From positions 1 through 63,964 of the IMG/VR virus record IMGVR_UViG_3300046516_000835: a DNA stretch of 63,964 bases; one strand, 5' to 3'. Below the pieces are notes generated by a model. It ran no database searches. It worked only from the letters and a program-made list of their open reading frames with translations, and was not told where the DNA came from. The translations under genes and the position numbers were made by a program. This document shows, piece after piece, positions 46,038 to 55,068 of the stretch. The stretch is from a virus. Within the stretch, counting starts at the first letter, position 1; every line of letters starts with the position of its first letter.

Positions 46038-46499
46038 TTAAGGTAGAATGATGGTTACTGGGATTAGAAGGCTCGCCTGCTCATCTAGAACCCCAGCGTC
46101 CTTGATGATTTTTCCATTCACGAACACTCCGGCGGCGAGTCCACCAAGAGTATTCGTATTCTTCACAATATCTCTGCCCTGCGGAAGTATCGCCGTTCTA
46201 ATCTTCCGAATAAAATCATTCAAGATTTTAGACGGAGGATTACTCACATCCGCATTATCAACACGAATGTAGCAGACGAGCTGAACATTCAGTCTCACCT
46301 TCGAGCGCATCGCAATCGTCTGCTCTTGCTGCTCAGATGGTTCAACGATGACGATGGCGGGCTGCGCTATCGCTGAAAGCTGATCCCACGGCTGCCAGAT
46401 GCGAGTTATGGTCAACGCACCAATCGCAGATTGTTGTGCAACCATGGAAGTGTAGAATGCCTCCATGACACTTTCAACATCTTGTGCGATCTGTGTCAT
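46038..46499 (-). CDS. Tail terminator/minor tail protein
   Basis: 153 residues. It begins MTQIAQDVESVMEAFYTSMV and has an alternating alpha/beta layout (LNVQLVCYIRVDNADVSNPP; ILNDFIRKIRTAILPQ). Its position between the gp10-like connector and the tail tube, and its size, match tail terminators (lambda gpU-like). The assignment is by position more than by motif. Confidence 0.6.
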   Translation of the reverse strand: MTQIAQDVESVMEAFYTSMVAQQSAIGALTITRIWQPWDQLSAIAQPAIVIVEPSEQQEQTIAMRSKVRLNVQLVCYIRVDNADVSNPPSKILNDFIRKIRTAILPQGRDIVKNTNTLGGLAAGVFVNGKIIKDAGVLDEQASLLIPVTIILP

Positions 46500-46978
46500 C
46501 CAACGACCTGTTTCGTCATAGATTTGCGAATTTCTCGGATAGCACCACTCACCTCAGCAAGTGATATTTCCATGAAGGGCCGAGCGGGGAGGGTGACTCC
46601 GGGATGCTGAACTCGTGCTGCGAATGTAAAGTCGAACCCTTGACCGAGATACCGGAGTGCGCGAGCCGTGCGCGGGACAATCTCATGAGGACGGATATAC
46701 GCACCCTCGGTATGAATCTTTGCCAGTGGGGATGTAGACCAGACCGTACCGATGACGCGTGTCCCTGCATCCTCCACCACATTACTCTGGATAGAGTCAT
46801 ACAGCTCACCACTGCGACGATTGAGTACTCCTCCGTCAAGATTTTCGTGGACCTTGCCAACGATGAGATTGACGATATTCTGCATCTCTTTTTCTGCAAC
46901 CGCGATATACGCGGTTGGGAGACCAGATAGACGAGCCTCGATGGCGTCGTCACCAGTCACCTTGAGATACATACGCAT
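46496..46978 (-). CDS. HK97 gp10-like neck/minor tail protein
   Basis: 160 residues; the ATG at 46978 overlaps the upstream stop as TGATG. LVGKVHENLDGGVLNRRSGE with YDSIQSNVVEDAG, then SPLAKIHTEGAYIRPHEIVP, ARPFMEISLAE at the end: this is the HK97 gp10-like pattern (conserved RTGxLxxSI, then P-R-P-F). It probably closes the head-tail joint. The longer open frame upstream is not used. Confidence 0.75.
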   Translation of the reverse strand: MRMYLKVTGDDAIEARLSGLPTAYIAVAEKEMQNIVNLIVGKVHENLDGGVLNRRSGELYDSIQSNVVEDAGTRVIGTVWSTSPLAKIHTEGAYIRPHEIVPRTARALRYLGQGFDFTFAARVQHPGVTLPARPFMEISLAEVSGAIREIRKSMTKQVVG

Positions 46979-47898
46979 CAGATGAACCGACGCGCCAGAT
47001 ATGGGTCGAGGAGTTGACGACTGTTGAAGTCGATCATGTTGTTCTCGAACTTGCCGACGACGGTGCCGTCGCGCACGTTGCGCGAGCGGATATTGGCTCC
47101 GAGACCTGTCTCCTTCAGAAGAGTGCAGATGTTGGCGCACGCCTGCTTCACAGGCTGAGGTATCTCATCGTACGCGAAGCCCGCGATGTACCAGACGCGA
47201 ACATCGGTATAGTATGCGAGAAGAACACCCGCTGGAACCCAGATCTCCCCTGTCAGATTGGAGACCGACGCGTTGTTGACGTCCCAAGGTATCCACAGTG
47301 GGGGTCCACCGAAGGAGGAGACCACCGCAAGAAGATTGAATTCTTGGAAGTTGCCAGCGGTCTGCTGACTTCTGCGTCCGTAGCCGTATCGTCCAGCACC
47401 GCTGAGAAGCGTCATAATCGGGTGCTGAGCAACGCGCGTGATGGAACGATCACTCGGGAGCTCTCGCTCCTCCATGATGGTCATACCGAATTCCACCGTA
47501 CATGCCGGAGCATGTGCGAATTGGACATTCTGCAACGTAATCGTCTTGGCTGCGGGATCAATCGCTGTGATCACACAAGTCTCCACAGCACTGATATTCG
47601 CACGATCTAGAACGACCGCCTCACCGACGACGTTGTTGTCCAACTTTGCTCCTGCGTATGCCACCACTACACCCGCGCCCGGTGACACCGCTGAGACACA
47701 GGTGAGGGTCAAGCGCGGCGTTGGAGCCACCATATAGGCGGGCGTACCCCCGGCGTCTGGCGACCATGCTAGGCCCTGTGGACGGCCCAGATAGGCGTCA
47801 ATAATTGAACTCGCATTTTTGACGATCGCCTGCGTCATAGTCGTTGGAAGACCATACGCGACGTACTCGTCAGAATCGAGGTACTGAGAGCCGGGCAT
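46978..47898 (-). CDS. Head-tail connector (gp6-like)
   Basis: 306 residues from the TGATG start at 47898. N-terminal helices (MTQAIVKNASSIIDAYLGRP) are the connector start; the middle is a large beta insertion (VCVSAVSPGAGVVVAYAG and TITLQNVQFAHAPACTVEFG); C-terminal QPVKQACANICTLLKETGLG is the closing helix. Larger than the usual 100-residue connectors because of the insertion. Confidence 0.7.
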   Translation of the reverse strand: MPGSQYLDSDEYVAYGLPTTMTQAIVKNASSIIDAYLGRPQGLAWSPDAGGTPAYMVAPTPRLTLTCVSAVSPGAGVVVAYAGAKLDNNVVGEAVVLDRANISAVETCVITAIDPAAKTITLQNVQFAHAPACTVEFGMTIMEERELPSDRSITRVAQHPIMTLLSGAGRYGYGRRSQQTAGNFQEFNLLAVVSSFGGPPLWIPWDVNNASVSNLTGEIWVPAGVLLAYYTDVRVWYIAGFAYDEIPQPVKQACANICTLLKETGLGANIRSRNVRDGTVVGKFENNMIDFNSRQLLDPYLARRFI

Positions 47899-48188
47899 CA
47901 GAGCAGCAGATTCGCGTAGGTTGCCGTCGCTGTCGTGCCGGCGACGAAGACCTGCGCGACGGCCCACGGAAGAATCAGCGTTCCGATCGCTACGGCAATC
48001 GTCAGAGTAGATCCATCTGCGAACCCAACCTTGACGTTGCCGGCGACCGTACAGTTGATAACGAGTGAGCGCCCCGGAGTGACCTTCACCGTGTTGGATG
48101 CAGCAACATCAGCCGATCCAGTAAATGGAGCTGTGAAGTTGGCCTCGAGAACTGTCTCCTTGGGTTTGATGACGACGGGATCAGCCAT
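47898..48188 (-). CDS. Small structural protein, 96 aa
   Basis: It begins MADPVVIKPKETVLEANFTA and is beta-rich, with repeated V-x-V strands (GRSLVINCTVAGNVKVGFAD). It lies between two head-completion genes. A capsid decoration protein is a fair guess; the composition (few charged residues, many Ala and Thr) fits. Confidence 0.55.
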   Translation of the reverse strand: MADPVVIKPKETVLEANFTAPFTGSADVAASNTVKVTPGRSLVINCTVAGNVKVGFADGSTLTIAVAIGTLILPWAVAQVFVAGTTATATYANLLL

Positions 48189-48429
48189 GTAGTCTCACTC
48201 CTTCTGGAACGATGATGCGCTGACGAGTCGCGCGGGCATATGAGTGATCGATGAGCCATCGACCAAGATTGTCTGGGACTTCAGTGCTACCGTGGAAGAA
48301 TTCCACGGTGATAATACGAGGCTTGCCATATTCCCAGAAGTCTGAACAGTCGGAAGTCTTTCCGGGTGTGACGATGAGTCGATGTCTCGCTTGAGGTTCT
48401 GCTGTTCTCTGATACACGATCATCATCAC
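48181..48429 (-). CDS. Hypothetical head protein, 82 aa
   Basis: It follows the capsid gene after a hairpin. The sequence (RIITVEFFHGSTEVPDNLGR then WLIDHSYARATRQRIIVPEG) is compact alpha/beta. No strong ribosome site is visible. Its place between capsid and connector suggests a head-completion role, nothing more certain. Confidence 0.55.
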   Translation of the reverse strand: MMMIVYQRTAEPQARHRLIVTPGKTSDCSDFWEYGKPRIITVEFFHGSTEVPDNLGRWLIDHSYARATRQRIIVPEGVRLHG

Positions 48430-48435
48430 ACCGGG

Positions 48436-48464
48436 AAAAACTGGGGCCGCTCCTTAGCGACCCC
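48436..48464 (-). terminator. Terminator after the major capsid gene
   Basis: On the minus strand GGGGTCGCT pairs with AGCGGCCCC (one G-U) around AAGG and is followed by AGTTTTT. It would cut most transcripts after the capsid gene and so lower expression of downstream tail genes. Confidence 0.7.
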
Positions 48465-48485
48465 AAGTTGAGGGAATACGATGCG

Positions 48486-49484
48486 TTACGGACGCACCAC
48501 CGCGACGACAGCGTGCGCGTAGGAGGGACCCTTCGCGAGCAAGGTGTCGAACTTGATTGCGACGTACTGACCCTGCAGACCGCCGAGCAACCCGAGCTGG
48601 AACAGACGGGGGTTCGGGTTCTGATCGGCGCCGCCGACGTAGGGCATCTCCACGTCCTTGTCACCAATGATCGCCGCATAGTAGTTCTTGTAGGTCGCCG
48701 GCGGAGCTGCGAAGCCGTACTTCGCAACCGTGTCGGACGGCATGAACGCATCAGGAATGAGCGGGAGAGGGCCCGCCTGCGTCTGGAGAGTTTTGACGAC
48801 GAGACCACCCTCCACCGTGGTCGTTCCGAGGAAGATCTGCCCGGAGCGAGCCTCGCGATCGATGTAGTCGCCCAGCACCGCGTTGACGTAGATGCTGGTG
48901 ATGCGGACGACGTGGTTGGGATCGGCGACCATGGACGCGACCTGCGCCTTCAGACCGTCGATGATCGAGCTGGACTGGTCGATCGTCGCCTGGAGTGTGA
49001 TCTGCTTGAGAAGTCCACAGTACTGCGTCGAGCCAGAGTCGTTGTTGCTCGTCGCCGTACCGTTCCAGAGTGCCTTGCCGCGAAGGACGATGATGGAGTT
49101 GATGAGATCGTTGATGTCCTTGGCTTCAAGATAGGCGAACTGACCCTGCTGACGGGTCACGTCGACGTCGAACAGAGAGAAGTTGGTCTGATCGACGAGG
49201 GCGCGCACCAGAACCGACTGCTCGACACGTGTCGGGCTGGAAGGAGTCGGGCTGATGTTGCGAGGATCGGTGAATGTTGCAGTCTGGATTGAAGTTTCCT
49301 CGAAGTAGCGATGCGGATGACCGGTCGCCGGAGGAGCTTCAAATCGCTGAGCAGTGGGCGAACTGCGACGCACGAGGTCGAAAATTTCGGTCTCGTACAT
49401 ATTTGTCTCGATGGCACCGTTGCCGAGAAAGTCGGCGTCGGCCTCCATGCGGGTGACGAATTTGGCCCCGATATTGCGCGTCAT
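48486..49484 (-). CDS. Major capsid protein (HK97 fold)
   Basis: 332 residues; AAGGAAAG precedes the ATG. Composition and layout fit an HK97-type capsid protein: an N-terminal arm (VRRSSPTAQRFEAPPATGHP), a long central helix region (VRALVDQTNFSLFDVDVTRQ; INDLINSIIVLRGKALWNGT), and a beta-rich end (QGQYVAIKFDTLLAKGPSYA). Position after the protease/scaffold and followed by a terminator supports this. The long N-terminal delta domain seen in HK97 is absent; the scaffold role may sit in the upstream protein. Confidence 0.85.
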   Translation of the reverse strand: MTRNIGAKFVTRMEADADFLGNGAIETNMYETEIFDLVRRSSPTAQRFEAPPATGHPHRYFEETSIQTATFTDPRNISPTPSSPTRVEQSVLVRALVDQTNFSLFDVDVTRQQGQFAYLEAKDINDLINSIIVLRGKALWNGTATSNNDSGSTQYCGLLKQITLQATIDQSSSIIDGLKAQVASMVADPNHVVRITSIYVNAVLGDYIDREARSGQIFLGTTTVEGGLVVKTLQTQAGPLPLIPDAFMPSDTVAKYGFAAPPATYKNYYAAIIGDKDVEMPYVGGADQNPNPRLFQLGLLGGLQGQYVAIKFDTLLAKGPSYAHAVVAVVRP

Positions 49485-49514
49485 TGTGATTTCTTTCCTT
49501 GTTCTGTGTTGGGG

Positions 49515-50876
49515 CTAGGCTGCGAGGACGCCAGCGTTGCGAAGACCAGCCTTGATCTCCATACGCTTCTGCGGATCGGGGATACCCTTGAGGGCATTGT
49601 CGACCGCAGAGATCTCCAGGGTCTTCCCCGCCTCGGGGACTTCCAGACCCTCCTTCGCCAAGAGCTTCATGATCTGAGCGGGGACGGTGCGACGCTCGGG
49701 CGCCGGAGTCTCGGCAGCGCGGCGTGCGCTGACGTCGGCCAGCTTGGTCGTCAGGTCAGCGACGCTGGCCTTCAGAGCTGCCACTTCCGGGTCGACCACG
49801 ACGGGTTTCGTCGGCTCGACGACAGCCGAGGAGTACATGCTCGGACCGGAGTATGCAGCCGCCATGTTCCCGTTGTGAGCTTCGGCCATCAGGCTGTCGG
49901 CCATGTGGTGGAGAACCTGGACGTGGCCGCGAGTGGGATGCATTCCGATCCCCGCCGCTGCCATCTTGTCGGCACACTGATGGAGTGCGTCGGCGTGCTT
50001 CTGGACCTTATCGGCCACCGAGGCCGCTGCGAGACGGGCTGTCTCGCCCGACTCGACTTTTGCGAGGCGATCGCTGATATCACCGATAGCCGCGAGGATT
50101 TTTTCAGACTCAGTCACTGTGAAATCTCCGTTGGTTGATTGGTTGGGATCATCGGCATGTGCCGCGATCCGTGTCGTCTGATACGCCGCCTTCGCTTTCT
50201 GAAGAACGGCGGCACCCGTGAACGTGAGCGACTTGATGACCAGCGGGTCTGTCTCAGCACTCTCGAGGTGGATATTCTCAGCCTCGAAGCTGAAGCCGAG
50301 CAACTGTTTCTCGGCTTTGATCTGAGTAGTGACTGCGGGAAAGTCGGACGCGTAGAAGAAGCCACTGATATGAATTGCACCTTCCTCGATGGTGGCTTCC
50401 GTTATCAGGCCGATCTTTGCCTGTGGGTCGTGACCCACGAGCTGAGCGCCCTGATAGTTGACGGCCATACCGAGTAGTGATGGGAGGGCAGCAGCGGCGG
50501 CGGCCTCCGGAAGTAGAATCTTGCAGCCCATCGCTCCGTGGGGAGCGCCGTCGGACGGTTCGTCCAACCGAACCAAGATGCCAGAGAAGGGCATCTTGTT
50601 CGGATGGTCGGGCGTATTCGGGACTGAAAGAGCCATTGCGCTGATGTCCAGCGCCTTGATCGTCCAGCCCTTGGTATCCATGCCGAGTTCCTTGGCCCGA
50701 CGAAGGATGTGCGAGCGCGCAGCCTTCCGCTCTCCGGGCGTGAGTCCCTTCGTGCGATCAACCATATCCCATGCGAGACGCGTGTGCGTCTCATCCTGGA
50801 TTGGTAGCTGGCGTTTCCCCGGAACAGCGAAGTGCTCTTCTGGGAGCGCGTCGCGCGCTTCCTTCGTCAGTGCCAT
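49515..50876 (-). CDS. Prohead protease/scaffold fusion
   Basis: 453 residues, GGGAGA before the start. Residues 1-70 are a small domain (LPEEHFAVPGKRQLPIQDET; DRTKGLTPGERKAARSHILR) also found alone in phages (DUF6582-like). Residues 75-250 have a protease-like part (MPFSGILVRLDEPSDGAPHG; GALVGHDPQAKIGLI; LGFSFEAENI). The C-terminal 200 are helical with a scaffold look (ILAAIGDISDRLAKVESGET; ALKASVADLTTKLADVSARR). It probably directs prohead assembly and then cleaves. Confidence 0.7.
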   Translation of the reverse strand: MALTKEARDALPEEHFAVPGKRQLPIQDETHTRLAWDMVDRTKGLTPGERKAARSHILRRAKELGMDTKGWTIKALDISAMALSVPNTPDHPNKMPFSGILVRLDEPSDGAPHGAMGCKILLPEAAAAAALPSLLGMAVNYQGAQLVGHDPQAKIGLITEATIEEGAIHISGFFYASDFPAVTTQIKAEKQLLGFSFEAENIHLESAETDPLVIKSLTFTGAAVLQKAKAAYQTTRIAAHADDPNQSTNGDFTVTESEKILAAIGDISDRLAKVESGETARLAAASVADKVQKHADALHQCADKMAAAGIGMHPTRGHVQVLHHMADSLMAEAHNGNMAAAYSGPSMYSSAVVEPTKPVVVDPEVAALKASVADLTTKLADVSARRAAETPAPERRTVPAQIMKLLAKEGLEVPEAGKTLEISAVDNALKGIPDPQKRMEIKAGLRNAGVLAA

Positions 50877-50886
50877 GGAATTCTCC

Positions 50887-52350
50887 CTATGCGAAGATTG
50901 CGAGATCGAATGCAGACGCCGTCACGTAGGCCGTGGCGGAGAATGGTGTGAACACGACGTTGAACCCATTCGCCGTCTTGCTGTTCACCGAGACATTGCA
51001 CGGTCCATTCGGTGTCACGAACACGCCGTAGTCCGACGGAAGTGGCGACAGGCCCGTATTGTTGAGACCTGAGATTGCCATCTCGATCGACGCACCCTGA
51101 GCGATTGTCGTGACGGCACCGAGGAAGCCAGTGAGATCACCTGAGACGGTGATCGCACTACCGTTGTTATACCCCGATCCACCACCGCTCTCGGCGATCG
51201 ACGCGACGCCGTAGGTGAGGATGTCGAATGTTGCTCCAGTTCCAGCTCCAGAACTGGAACCCTGACTGATCGGGTTGCTCGCCAGCACAGAGTAGAGACC
51301 CGGCTGATAGATGTGCGCCGTGTTGACACCGAAGAGCGCCGTCTGGAACGTTGCTCCAGTCCCAGCTCCAGAACTGGAGGCTTGAGTGAAGGTGGCCGTA
51401 TTCAGCGTGTAGGAGCCAGCCGTCGTGATCGTAACGGCGTGGATCGCATAGACGGCGGTCTGGAATGTCGCGCCGACGCCGCTGCCGGATGTGCTGGTCT
51501 GGGTGAAGGTCGCGGCGTTGACGGAGTAGACACCAGCGTTCGAGATGGTGAACGCCTGAATGCCGAAGACGCCGGTCTGCCACGTCGCGCCACTCCCCGA
51601 ACCACCGCTCGAGGTGAACGTCGTCGCACCGACCGTGTAGACGCCGCCCTGAATGATGTGAGATGACGTGATCGCGCCGGTGACTCCATCGACTGTGTCG
51701 ACCATTACCGTCGCAGAGGTGGTGTGGGTTCCACCGACGAGAGTGATGACATCGCCCGGTGTGTAGAGCGTTCCGGCGGCGTTCATGGCGACGGTGACGA
51801 GTTGGATCTTGCTGACTGTGGCGATCGCCGCAGTTGTGTGAGTCCCACCCGCGAGTGTGACAGTATCATTCACGACGTAGGCCGTGCCCGGCGCGTTGAG
51901 AGCGAGTGATGCCAGCTCGGTCGTGCTGACCGTGAGGATGGCTCGTGTATTGAATGACCCACCCGCCAGACGCACCGTGTCGTTGGGAACGTACCCGGTT
52001 CCCTTCGCGTTGATTGCGACGGAAACGAGCTGAGTCGTATCGACAGCCATGACGGCCTTCGTTCCTGTACCACCCGTCAGCGTGCTGGTATCACCCGGAG
52101 CGTAGCCGGTTCCCGCAGCCGCGACGTCACTGGTGAGTCCACCCATGCTCGCCGCGAATGTCGCGCCAGAACCGTCGGCCGCGACGAGGGTCGGGATGGC
52201 AGCGAAAGAACCGGGACTGAGGACGACGGCACCCGTCGCAGCGCCGGAGGCTGCTGGGATGGCGACCGATGTCTTGAGACCACAGATAAGACTCGCCGAA
52301 TTCTTGTTCTTCGAACCGTCGAGCATTGCGATTGTGTGACGATAGCGCAT
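50887..52350 (-). CDS. Repeat-rich protein, probable capsid decoration or head fibre
   Basis: 487 residues of low charge. Residues 90-230 contain four repeats of the form (L/V)-V-x-x-x-N-A-x-G-T-x-Y-x-x-x-D (AINAKGTGYVPNDTVRLAGG; LNAPGTAYVVNDTVTLAGGT; MNAAGTLYTPGDVITLVGGT). Residues 230-370 contain four of another form (GVYSVNAATFTQTSTSGSGV; GSYTLNTATFTQASSSGAGT). Such glycine and threonine repeats suggest beta helices. The C-terminal 90 are a globular domain. Its place between portal and protease is typical of head genes, so a surface fibre on the capsid is plausible. Confidence 0.6.
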   Translation of the reverse strand: MRYRHTIAMLDGSKNKNSASLICGLKTSVAIPAASGAATGAVVLSPGSFAAIPTLVAADGSGATFAASMGGLTSDVAAAGTGYAPGDTSTLTGGTGTKAVMAVDTTQLVSVAINAKGTGYVPNDTVRLAGGSFNTRAILTVSTTELASLALNAPGTAYVVNDTVTLAGGTHTTAAIATVSKIQLVTVAMNAAGTLYTPGDVITLVGGTHTTSATVMVDTVDGVTGAITSSHIIQGGVYTVGATTFTSSGGSGSGATWQTGVFGIQAFTISNAGVYSVNAATFTQTSTSGSGVGATFQTAVYAIHAVTITTAGSYTLNTATFTQASSSGAGTGATFQTALFGVNTAHIYQPGLYSVLASNPISQGSSSGAGTGATFDILTYGVASIAESGGGSGYNNGSAITVSGDLTGFLGAVTTIAQGASIEMAISGLNNTGLSPLPSDYGVFVTPNGPCNVSVNSKTANGFNVVFTPFSATAYVTASAFDLAIFA

Positions 52351-52374
52351 GTCAGTTCCCTTTCTGTCCTCTCT

Positions 52375-53793
52375 CTACTTCGTCTGGTCGCCGCGCCGGG
52401 ATGGCGGAGAGGTCCGTGCCGGACGAGCCGTGATCGTGGTATCAACACGACCATCGGAAGTTGTTGCATCTGGGCTCTTTGGCGTCTTGTTCTCATCGAA
52501 CGAGGTAGCACTCTCGTCTGCGATAAGTTTCGTGCCGCGAGCCGCCGCGACCGCAATGTCGACGTCCGCCTTGGTGACATCGGCCCACTGTGAGTTGAGC
52601 GGGGGGAGGCCCCTGCGTGAGCGATACTCGTTTGGCGTGACGGCGTTGTTGCGATACTCATGCTCGAAGACCTGAGCATTCTCTAGCTCGTCCTCCCGGT
52701 CCAGTCCCTTGAAGCGGAACATGACCTGTGAGAAGCCGAGCTTGTTGTGGATCGCCTCCTTGGTCAGCGACTTCGCGTACTTGCGACCGATTGGTGATAT
52801 CGCCTGTGCGATGTCACGATCCTCAGCAACCTCGGCGGTATTCCGGTTGATGTCGTGCTCGATGCCGAGGTTCTGAGGGGATAGGTCAAAGGCGATGGCA
52901 ATCTCGCGCTTCAGGAAGTCCTGATATTGCAGATACAGGGCGGTATCGCCCTGAGGGTGCAGGTTCAGATACTTCGGGTCGATCTGTCCTCCACCAGTGA
53001 CAGGCATCCGCCCCTGACCCTCAATATCATTCTTCCAGTATGAGCGAAAGGCACGAATGTGCTCATCCGTCACGTCTCCCAGCCAGAGAACTCCACCGGG
53101 GTTCGTGTTGGAACTCAAGTTTCCGGCGTATTGGCTGACGCCGAGGAGTCGGCTTACGGTTTGGAACGCTATCTCTAGTGGACCGAAGCCGAAGGGTGTG
53201 GACGTGTTCGGGTTGGGACGGATGTAGATGAGTTCATCGTTCCGAAGTTTGCAGATTTCGTAGCTGCCGCTCGCGGAGCCGTATCCGAGCATCTGGATAT
53301 ATCGGGGATCGGACGGAGTGCCGTCCCACATGGGATATATCTGGATGGACAGACCATCGACGGGCCACATCCACAGGGGGCGGCTCTTGTCACCACCGAG
53401 TTGCTGCTCGATGGCTCCTGCGCCGAGCATCATGTCTTCGATCACCTGCTCGGTGAACTGCGTGAACCCATCATCGTCATTTGGGTGCTCGAAACAGCGA
53501 TGGACTATCTCGATTTGTCGAGAGAGTTCATCGGATGCGACGGCACCCGGAATGGGGACAATTTCGTACTCGAGATGAGCGATCGGGTTCTTGATGGCGT
53601 TGATCGCTCTGCGGGCATACGGAGTATTCGCGAAGTAGCGCAGATTCCGAGGCGTGGGCTTGTATGCCGGACGCTGAGGAGCATTTCTCGGCTGTCCGAG
53701 CTGCATCATCCGAGGATATACGCTGGTCTCGCGCGTGGGCTCGTGCGCCGGACGTCCGCGCAGCGCGTGTATGAAGTCGGTCAGGATAGGCAT
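52375..53793 (-). CDS. Portal protein
   Basis: 472 residues. The layout is that of a SPP1/HK97-type portal: RYFANTPYARRAINAIKNPI near the N-terminus, EQVIEDMMLGAGAIEQQLGG, ELIYIRPNPNTSTPFGFGPL near 190, GVLWLGDVTDEHIRAFRSYW, then IAFDLSPQNLGIEHDINRNT. The final 70 residues are unstructured, ending in a basic tail. It is followed (upstream in transcription) by the large terminase, as usual. Confidence 0.9.
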   Translation of the reverse strand: MPILTDFIHALRGRPAHEPTRETSVYPRMMQLGQPRNAPQRPAYKPTPRNLRYFANTPYARRAINAIKNPIAHLEYEIVPIPGAVASDELSRQIEIVHRCFEHPNDDDGFTQFTEQVIEDMMLGAGAIEQQLGGDKSRPLWMWPVDGLSIQIYPMWDGTPSDPRYIQMLGYGSASGSYEICKLRNDELIYIRPNPNTSTPFGFGPLEIAFQTVSRLLGVSQYAGNLSSNTNPGGVLWLGDVTDEHIRAFRSYWKNDIEGQGRMPVTGGGQIDPKYLNLHPQGDTALYLQYQDFLKREIAIAFDLSPQNLGIEHDINRNTAEVAEDRDIAQAISPIGRKYAKSLTKEAIHNKLGFSQVMFRFKGLDREDELENAQVFEHEYRNNAVTPNEYRSRRGLPPLNSQWADVTKADVDIAVAAARGTKLIADESATSFDENKTPKSPDATTSDGRVDTTITARPARTSPPSRRGDQTK

Positions 53794-53796
53794 CAG

Positions 53797-55068
53797 CTAT
53801 ACCGACGTGAGGAAGAGACTGGACTGCTTCCTGACTGCGAGATCAGAGACGGCCCAGATACATGCGTCGGCGCGGTCGGGAGAGCGGCTGCCCTCGTAGC
53901 CGTCGGTCGTGAAACTGAGGAGCTGCTCCTCCAGCTCTGCAAATACCCCGACATGATGCACTCGTCCCTTCTCGTAAAGGGCTGAGACTGGCTCAGCTCT
54001 GCGAATTTTGCCGCGACTGGCGACGACCTCTCTGAATGGTGCGTCGCGCCACACTGTACGAATCGTATTCTCCACCATCGCTCCACCGTAGTTGCGCTCC
54101 GCGATAATGGTGTCGGCGCTCCAGACTTGATAGAGCTCGACGGCCTTCTTCGCCCACTCTTGCGGGCTACCGCGAAGGGTGGCATCCTCGAGTATGTAGA
54201 CTTCGCCCTCAGCGTCGATTCCAGCACAGACGATTCCGATCTCGTCTGAGCGAAAGTCCTCGTCTCCAGCACAGCCGGAGGGGTCGATGGCTACGACGAT
54301 TCGAATCAGCGGAGGAATCTGCGTAAGACCGCGCCGCTCAGAGTCTATGGACGAGTACGTCCATAGACTACCGGGGAGCTCACTGAGGAACTCTCCGTAC
54401 AGGAATCGACGCTTGTCTCGTTCCGGGAGAGACTCGAGCTCCTGGATGTAGTGCTGGTCGAGATTCTGGGCATTGTCGCCGGGGTTCATCTGCAGGGTAG
54501 CATACAAATCTGGATATGAAAGCGGGACCCGCGATAGCGGTTCCTGCTTTAACATCCACATTGGATACGACCAATGTGCGGCGGTCGGAGGATTCTCGTC
54601 GTAGTACGCTCGGTTGATCAGACCCTTCTTCTGGGCGAGACGCGTCACTGCCTTGTTTCGGCTGGCATACGGGATCTGAGATATTTCGTTCAGGAACAAG
54701 GAGGAGTGCTCCTGACCGAGAATCTTCTCTGTGCGCTCCTTGTCGTCCAAGCCGCCGAAGAGCATCTTGGAGGAATTCTCAAACTGCATGTACCAGTCAG
54801 TCCGATTGATCTCGTACTTGATATTCGGCCAGCGGAGTTGCATGACACTGGGGATGGTGCCGGAGATGATGGACTCCTTGAGATGGTTGAAGCGGTAGCG
54901 CAGAATCGCGTGAGTTGAGCCGGGGGCCTTGAGCATCCGGACTACGAGGGCGTCGCATATGACGAAGGTCTTCCCGGAGCGGCTGCCGCCGCGCAGAAGG
55001 ATGTGGCGGGCCGAGGACCCGAGGAGGTGTCGAGCCTCGATCTGTTTCTCTGTCCAGGCGAAGGTCAT
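53797..55068 (-). CDS. Terminase large subunit
   Basis: 423 residues from 55068, a start fixed by an ATGA overlap with the preceding small gene. Walker A RGGSRSGKTF is at 26-35, SSLFLNEISQIP near 130 is Walker B with the catalytic E, and VAIDPSGCAGDEDFRSDEIG near 258 is the first nuclease motif, followed by AERNYGG and SPDRADACIWA near 405 (last D of the nuclease centre). It packages DNA by ATP hydrolysis and makes the cuts. I cannot tell headful from site-specific cutting from sequence alone. Confidence 0.92.
   Translation of the reverse strand: MTFAWTEKQIEARHLLGSSARHILLRGGSRSGKTFVICDALVVRMLKAPGSTHAILRYRFNHLKESIISGTIPSVMQLRWPNIKYEINRTDWYMQFENSSKMLFGGLDDKERTEKILGQEHSSLFLNEISQIPYASRNKAVTRLAQKKGLINRAYYDENPPTAAHWSYPMWMLKQEPLSRVPLSYPDLYATLQMNPGDNAQNLDQHYIQELESLPERDKRRFLYGEFLSELPGSLWTYSSIDSERRGLTQIPPLIRIVVAIDPSGCAGDEDFRSDEIGIVCAGIDAEGEVYILEDATLRGSPQEWAKKAVELYQVWSADTIIAERNYGGAMVENTIRTVWRDAPFREVVASRGKIRRAEPVSALYEKGRVHHVGVFAELEEQLLSFTTDGYEGSRSPDRADACIWAVSDLAVRKQSSLFLTSV

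Noticed and set aside
46498-47140. Longer version of the gp10-like gene beginning at 47140
   Set aside because: The extra N-terminal residues are an Arg/His-rich shadow of the connector gene; the TGATG overlap at 46978 fixes the true start.
48468-49292. Plus-strand frame of 274 codons opposite the capsid gene
   Set aside because: Shadow of the major capsid gene, without a ribosome site and with repetitive His/Arg/Asp composition.
49311-50138. Plus-strand frame of 275 codons opposite the protease gene
   Set aside because: Shadow frame; the minus-strand gene has the expected start, domains and position.
52077-52679. Minus-strand Arg/Ser-rich frame of 200 codons
   Set aside because: Overlaps portal and repeat-rich genes in another frame, with low-complexity shadow composition.
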